DNA from: UPXZ01 sp035402725
Lineage (GTDB): Bacteria; Bacteroidota; Bacteroidia; Bacteroidales; Paludibacteraceae
Assembly: GCA_035402725.1 (NCBI GenBank)
Contig: DAONDU010000087.1
Span: 1-10,988, forward strand
Direction of reading: 5' to 3'
Length of the DNA stretch: 10,988 nucleotides
Of this stretch, positions 7,628-10,988 are shown in pieces. How positions within the stretch are numbered: position 1 is the first letter of the stretch; each line of letters starts with the position of its first letter. Under the pieces are notes generated by a model. It was given only the letters and a program-made list of their open reading frames with translations, ran no database searches and was not told where the DNA came from. Position numbers and translations under genes: made by a program.

Positions 7628-8347
7628 ATGTCTGATAAATCCCATCTGTATTCGGCCGATAATACCCTGGATATGCGTATATGTCCGGATGGAATTTCCT
7701 ATACAGTATCCGATGACAATCAACAGATTTTACTCCGTCAGGAGTTGAATATCCCTATTGGTCCCGTAACAGATATGGGTATTTTCGAGCATTTTTTCAG
7801 TCAGCCTGAGTTGCAGATTCTGGGCGAAAATGTCAGCATCTTCTACGAAAGCAATCAGTATCAGCTCATCCCCGGCGAACTTTTCTCTGAAAATGATCTT
7901 GAGAAGATTTTTACAATCGAACACAGCGTCTCCGAAAATGAGATGATACTGTACAAGTTACTTCCAAAATGGGGTGCCAGTCTGGCATTCCGCATTCCGG
8001 CGCGCATACAGGCATTTTTCGAGCAAAAATATCCCGAAGCCGTTATTGAACATCACATTTCACTTTTGCTTAAAAAACAACTGGCAAACCGAGAAACTGC
8101 ATGCTGGCTGAATATCCGCAAGGAGATGATCGACCTGATTGTTATACAAAACAAGCAACTGCAACTTCTCAACAGCTTTCAGGCCAAAAGCAACGAGGAC
8201 TGTTGTTATTATGTGCTTAATGTTTACGAACAACTCCAGCTCGATACTGAAACTTTCCATTTAAAAATAATGTCAGAAAAGTCAGTAAATGAGCAACTTT
8301 TTGGTTTGATGAAGCAGTATGTCAGAAACGTTGAAATCATAAAATAA
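7628..8347 (+). CDS. DUF3822-family protein, function unknown
   Basis: A 239-residue soluble protein with no signal peptide or membrane segment. I assign it to DUF3822, a Bacteroidota family, from the sequence style, size and its position directly before rsmD, not from a catalytic motif. As I recall, unverified here, a family member of known structure has an actin/Hsp70/sugar-kinase-like fold. A duplicated layout would fit: a first half beginning LDMRICPDGISYTV and a second beginning CWLNIRKEMIDLIVIQNKQL (159-178), each a beta-hairpin start of the kind seen in that fold. No clear ATP-binding phosphate loops are visible, so it may not be an ATPase. The stop (8345-8347) is one base from the rsmD ATG, which implies one operon with coupled translation and perhaps a role linked to ribosome modification. 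Confidence 0.75.
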   Translation: MSDKSHLYSADNTLDMRICPDGISYTVSDDNQQILLRQELNIPIGPVTDMGIFEHFFSQPELQILGENVSIFYESNQYQLIPGELFSENDLEKIFTIEHSVSENEMILYKLLPKWGASLAFRIPARIQAFFEQKYPEAVIEHHISLLLKKQLANRETACWLNIRKEMIDLIVIQNKQLQLLNSFQAKSNEDCCYYVLNVYEQLQLDTETFHLKIMSEKSVNEQLFGLMKQYVRNVEIIK

Positions 8348-8348
8348 G

Positions 8349-8885
8349 ATGAGGATAGTAAGCGGAAAATTCAAAGGCAGAAGGATTGAAACCCCTCACA
8401 CAATCCAGGCACGTCCAACGACCGATTTTGCCAAAGAGGGTTTATTTAATGTGCTGAACAACTGGATTGATTTTGAAGGTATGAATGTGCTTGATTTGTT
8501 TGCCGGAACCGGAAGCATTAGCCTGGAGTTTGTTTCAAGAGGAGCAAAGAGTGTAATCAGTGTGGAACAGAACGAGCGGCATTGCAGTTTTATTCGTAAA
8601 ACCTGCAGTCAGTTGGGCGTTGATAACCTGCTGCTCACGCGGGGCGATGTGTTTCGCTTAATTGCCACCACACGCATGAAGTTTGATGTGATTTTTGCCG
8701 ATCCGCCCTACGAACTCGAACAATTGCCACAGTTACCGGATTTAATCTTTAAGTATGATTTGCTGAACGCTGAAGGGCTGTTTATTCTGGAGCATTCAGC
8801 TAAGAATAACTTCGAAAACCATCCTTACTTTTCGGAACACCGCACTTACGGTAATGTAAACTTTAGTTTTTTCGAAAAGAAATAA
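8349..8885 (+). CDS. rsmD: 16S rRNA (guanine(966)-N(2))-methyltransferase RsmD
   Basis: A 178-residue SAM-dependent methyltransferase of normal RsmD length, expected to methylate N2 of G966 of 16S rRNA during small-subunit assembly. The N-terminus MRIVSGKFKGRRIETP and the loop RPTTDFAKEGLFNVL (22-36) are family signatures. Motif I is DLFAGTGSISLEF (49-61), with an acidic residue at 73 (SVEQN) for the ribose. The catalytic DPPY is at 118-121 in a typical FADPPYE context. Translation probably depends on the upstream DUF3822 gene, since the two are one base apart and no separate promoter is visible. Transcription ends at the hairpin 24 bases after the stop. Confidence 0.95.
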   Translation: MRIVSGKFKGRRIETPHTIQARPTTDFAKEGLFNVLNNWIDFEGMNVLDLFAGTGSISLEFVSRGAKSVISVEQNERHCSFIRKTCSQLGVDNLLLTRGDVFRLIATTRMKFDVIFADPPYELEQLPQLPDLIFKYDLLNAEGLFILEHSAKNNFENHPYFSEHRTYGNVNFSFFEKK

Positions 8886-8908
8886 TACCGACTATATATA
8901 CAACAAAT

Positions 8909-8951
8909 GAAAAAGGTTCGCAGGTTTATGTATAACCGTGTGAACCTTTTC
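8909..8951. terminator. Bidirectional terminator between rsmD and the pseudouridine synthase gene
   Basis: AAAAGGTTCGCA (8911-8922) pairs with TGTGAACCTTTT (8939-8950) over 12 positions including one G-U. A second inner stem, GGTT (8923-8926) with AACC (8934-8937), lies in the loop. The A-T pairs at the base give a T run on both strands (TTTTCTTATA to the right, TTTTTCATTTG to the left). It lies between the two converging stop codons. Confidence 0.85.
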
Positions 8952-8998
8952 TTATAATAATTCCACCATAATATGAATGCGGATTAGTTTTATCTTTT

Positions 8999-9904
8999 TT
9001 ACTGATTTCTGAACACTTTCAGAAATTCTTTCGGAACCGGAGTTTCGAAATGCATCACTTCGCTGGTCATAGGGTGGTAGAATTCCAGTATCCGTGCATG
9101 CAGCGCCAGTCGTCCGAAACCGGATGTGGAACCGTATTTACGATCACCGGCAATGGGGTGTCCGATGCTTTCCATGTGTACGCGTATCTGGTTCTTCCGG
9201 CCTGTTTCGAGTTCAATTTCCAGCAGGGAATATTCTTCGTTGCTTTTTATCACGCGGTAGTTGGTTATGGCTTCTTTACCGCCGTTGTCGGTTTTACTGG
9301 AGCTGATTTTCAGCGAAACTTCATTTTCGGTGAGCCAGCTCACAATCCGGTCTTTTTCTTTAGTCACTTTACCTTCAACTACAGCCACATAAATTCGCCG
9401 GGTTACTATTTCGTGCCAGTTATCACGCAGGATATGTTGCGCATCGCTGTTTTTGGCAAATACAAGAATGCCCGATGTCTCGCGGTCGAGCCGGTGAACG
9501 GTGTAAATTTTATTACGGGGTGAACTTTTCTTCACGTAATTTTTCAAAATCAGAAAAGCCGTAGTTTCAGTTTCTCTGCCGGTAGTTACAGAGAGCAGCC
9601 CTTCCTTTTTCTCAACGACAATCAGATCGCTGTCCTCGAAGATTACTCTCAGTTTGGGATGAACCAGTTCTACATTACCCCGGGTGCTGTTAATAATCAC
9701 ACTGTCATTTTTTTTCAGTGTATAATCAAACTGGGTAACCACTTTGTCGTTAACGGTAACCTGACGATGTGCCAGCAGCGATTTTACTGAGCTGCGGCTC
9801 ATGCCGCCCATTTTGGCCAGCAAAAAATCCATCAGCAGTGATTGTTCGCTCACTTTCAGACGGGTCATTTTAGGCGGGGGAGTGTAAGTTGATTTTCTGC
9901 GCAT
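8999..9904 (-). CDS. RluA-family pseudouridine synthase
   Basis: Converts specific uridines in structured RNA, usually 23S rRNA for this group, to pseudouridine. From the ATG at 9904 the protein has 301 residues. An S4-type RNA-binding domain (about 13-72; SRSSVKSLLAHRQVTVND) precedes the catalytic domain. The active-site motif is HRLDRETSGIL, with catalytic Asp140. GRKNQIRVH (235-243), GDRKYG (253-258) and RLALHA (265-270) are RluA-family motifs. The open frame reaches 9958, but that start would overlap the upstream gene by 32 bases; 9904 leaves a 22-base gap and gives the better-looking N-terminus MRRKSTYTPPPKMTRL. The target uridine cannot be told from sequence, so no RluC/RluD name is given. 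It is probably the second gene of an operon with the M15-like gene. Confidence 0.92.
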   Translation of the reverse strand: MRRKSTYTPPPKMTRLKVSEQSLLMDFLLAKMGGMSRSSVKSLLAHRQVTVNDKVVTQFDYTLKKNDSVIINSTRGNVELVHPKLRVIFEDSDLIVVEKKEGLLSVTTGRETETTAFLILKNYVKKSSPRNKIYTVHRLDRETSGILVFAKNSDAQHILRDNWHEIVTRRIYVAVVEGKVTKEKDRIVSWLTENEVSLKISSSKTDNGGKEAITNYRVIKSNEEYSLLEIELETGRKNQIRVHMESIGHPIAGDRKYGSTSGFGRLALHARILEFYHPMTSEVMHFETPVPKEFLKVFRNQ

Positions 9905-9926
9905 AATTTTATCGGTTTTTACAGGT

Positions 9927-10691
9927 TTATTCGGTATCGACGGTCTGTGCGGGTGCACAAACCACGACAGTAAAATGATAACAGGCTTGTTTTCTTTCTC
10001 TCACTATCATCATCCTGCATTGTTCTCTTAGATCTTCCATGGTCTGACGCAGGGCTTCAGCAGCATAAAAATTTGGTTCTACCGTATCTTTATCGACATT
10101 GTAAAATTCTTTGTACGAAACATCAACAGTAGCTCCGTACAGGTGTGCCGATTGTGTGCTGGCATTCCGGTTACGGTTGGTCAGTTCCTGCTGGGTTTCG
10201 TTGGTGCGGAGTCCGGAGGTTACCAGAAACAAGTACTTGTCCTGTTTATTATCCTTCATCTTTTCCTGAAAGAGAGCATTGATATCATTCAGCAAATCAC
10301 CCATTTCCGGGGTGGTGTAGGGGTAAGAATGGGTCAGTTCTTTAACACGGTAAAACGGATTATTATGCAGATGTATCAGTATTTGATCTTTTACAAGTTG
10401 AGCCGAGTCGGCTTCGAATGAAGCATTGCTTATATACACGTTTTTAAGCCCGTTGGCCTGCGCGTGTAACAATTGTACGTCGTTCTGGTCCTTCAGTTCA
10501 CGGGTAGGGCTGATAGGTGCAGTGGCGTACCTTGAGCGGTCGCAATCCGATATTATCCTGTTTTTCATTTCTTCCTCGTGGTGATGTTTGCGATGGTCGG
10601 ATATAAGCAGGTATAATAAAGTGACGAGAAGGATACCGGCAGCGAAAAAGAGCGTTTTTTTATATAGTTTGATGAAAGTCTTGAATAGCAT
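9927..10691 (-). CDS. DUF5715-like, M15-peptidase-like membrane-anchored protein
   Basis: From the ATG at 10691 this is a 254-residue protein with one N-terminal membrane segment (about 11-30, FFAAGILLVTLLYLL) and the rest probably periplasmic. Its centre resembles zinc D-Ala-D-Ala peptidases of clan M15: TSGLRT (158-163), then SAHLYGATVD (181-190), matching SxHxxGxAxD with His183 and Asp190 as zinc ligands. A third ligand could be His239 in CYHF. The Glu or His usually near that ligand as catalytic base is not evident (it reads RKQACYHF), so peptidase activity is uncertain and a peptidoglycan-binding role is possible. I place it in the DUF5715 group from memory. The open frame extends to 10733, but the promoter -7 box (10718-10711) lies inside that stretch, which rules against the longer start. 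Confidence 0.75.
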   Translation of the reverse strand: MLFKTFIKLYKKTLFFAAGILLVTLLYLLISDHRKHHHEEEMKNRIISDCDRSRYATAPISPTRELKDQNDVQLLHAQANGLKNVYISNASFEADSAQLVKDQILIHLHNNPFYRVKELTHSYPYTTPEMGDLLNDINALFQEKMKDNKQDKYLFLVTSGLRTNETQQELTNRNRNASTQSAHLYGATVDVSYKEFYNVDKDTVEPNFYAAEALRQTMEDLREQCRMMIVRERKQACYHFTVVVCAPAQTVDTE

Positions 10692-10710
10692 GTTCTGAAA
10701 AAAGTTTTCA

Positions 10711-10740
10711 CAAAAGTACGTCTTTTCGGTCAACCGGCAA
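10711..10740 (-). promoter_or_regulatory. Promoter for the M15-like gene and pseudouridine synthase
   Basis: On the minus strand, -33 TTG (10740-10738) is followed after 19 bases by -7 TACTTTTG (10718-10711), the same -7 octamer as at the TonB receptor gene. Transcription near 10704 gives a leader of only about 13 bases before the ATG at 10691. Confidence 0.7.
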
Positions 10741-10790
10741 TTAGCACCCGAAACCCTTTTGCATATTTTAGGTTTTTCGTGTCAGTCAGA

Positions 10791-10822
10791 TAAAAAAGAA
10801 AGCGGGTGATTATTCCCGCTTT
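10791..10822 (-). terminator. Intrinsic terminator of ssb
   Basis: AAAGCGGG (10799-10806) and CCCGCTTT (10815-10822) make a perfect 8-pair stem with an 8-base loop. On the minus strand it is followed directly by TCTTTTTTA. It starts about 31 bases after the ssb stop codon. Confidence 0.88.
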
Positions 10823-10853
10823 ACACACTATCATTTAGTTGATTAATTAATTC

Positions 10854-10988
10854 TTAAAAAGGCAGATCCGAACCGTTATCAGCACCGTTTGCGCTTTCAA
10901 AAGAAGTAAAATTGGTGGATGCGTTGTTAGTACTTGCCGCTTGTGAAGCAGCCGGTGCAGCGTTAACGGCATTTTTTTCTACTTTCCA
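10854..10988 (-). CDS. ssb: Single-stranded DNA-binding protein, C-terminal end (5' end outside window)
   Basis: The minus-strand frame entering from the right edge encodes the last 44 residues of a protein and stops with TAA at 10856-10854. It begins WKVEKNAV, continues as a low-complexity linker rich in A, S, N and T, and ends DNGSDLPF. The acidic tip ending DLPF is the hallmark of bacterial SSB, where it docks repair and replication partners such as RecQ, PriA and Exo I. The OB-fold DNA-binding domain lies beyond the window. A terminator follows the stop. The assignment rests on the tip plus linker, which is a strong combination. Confidence 0.88.
   Translation of the reverse strand, partial: WKVEKNAVNAAPAASQAASTNNASTNFTSFESANGADNGSDLPF

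Overview
The window looks like chromosomal DNA of a member of the Bacteroidales (phylum Bacteroidota). Four things point there: an outer-membrane TonB-dependent receptor with a carboxypeptidase-regulatory-like N-terminal domain, a DUF3822-type gene directly ahead of rsmD, start codons mostly without Shine-Dalgarno sequences, and several matches to the Bacteroidota sigma factor promoter (-33 TTTG/TTG, about 20 bases, -7 TAnnTTTG). The content is mainly housekeeping. I see no insertion sequence, phage gene, CRISPR array, tRNA or rRNA.

Layout from left to right. (1) Positions 1-518, plus strand: the 3' end of a RhlE-like DEAD-box RNA helicase. (2) 562-909, minus: a short exported protein of unknown role that looks truncated. 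(3) 1129-2331, minus: a PLP-dependent class I/II aminotransferase with a likely terminator after it. (4) 2426-4885, minus: a TonB-dependent receptor with an almost ideal promoter at 4979-5010. (5) 4886-5218: a 333-base gap holding that promoter and an imperfect hairpin downstream of rel. (6) 5219-7396, minus: a full-length RelA/SpoT-type alarmone enzyme whose hydrolase (HD) domain has lost its metal-binding residues while its synthetase, TGS, zinc-finger and ACT regions look intact. (7) 7397-7627: a divergent promoter region. (8) 7628-8885, plus: a DUF3822-like gene and rsmD, one base apart. (9) 8909-8951: a terminator hairpin shared by converging genes. (10) 8999-10691, minus: an M15-like membrane-anchored protein followed by a RluA-family pseudouridine synthase. 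(11) 10854-10988, minus: the C-terminal end of ssb with its DLPF tip and a strong terminator.

Functionally, much of the window concerns RNA and translation (RNA helicase, rRNA methyltransferase, pseudouridine synthase, alarmone synthetase). The rest covers the envelope (TonB receptor, M15-like protein), amino-acid metabolism and DNA maintenance. Promoter positions indicate that rel and the M15-like gene start well inside their longest open frames.

I do not find a clearly new multi-gene system. The points most worth a second look are the hydrolase-dead Rel protein, the DUF3822-rsmD coupling and the M15-like protein without an evident catalytic acid.
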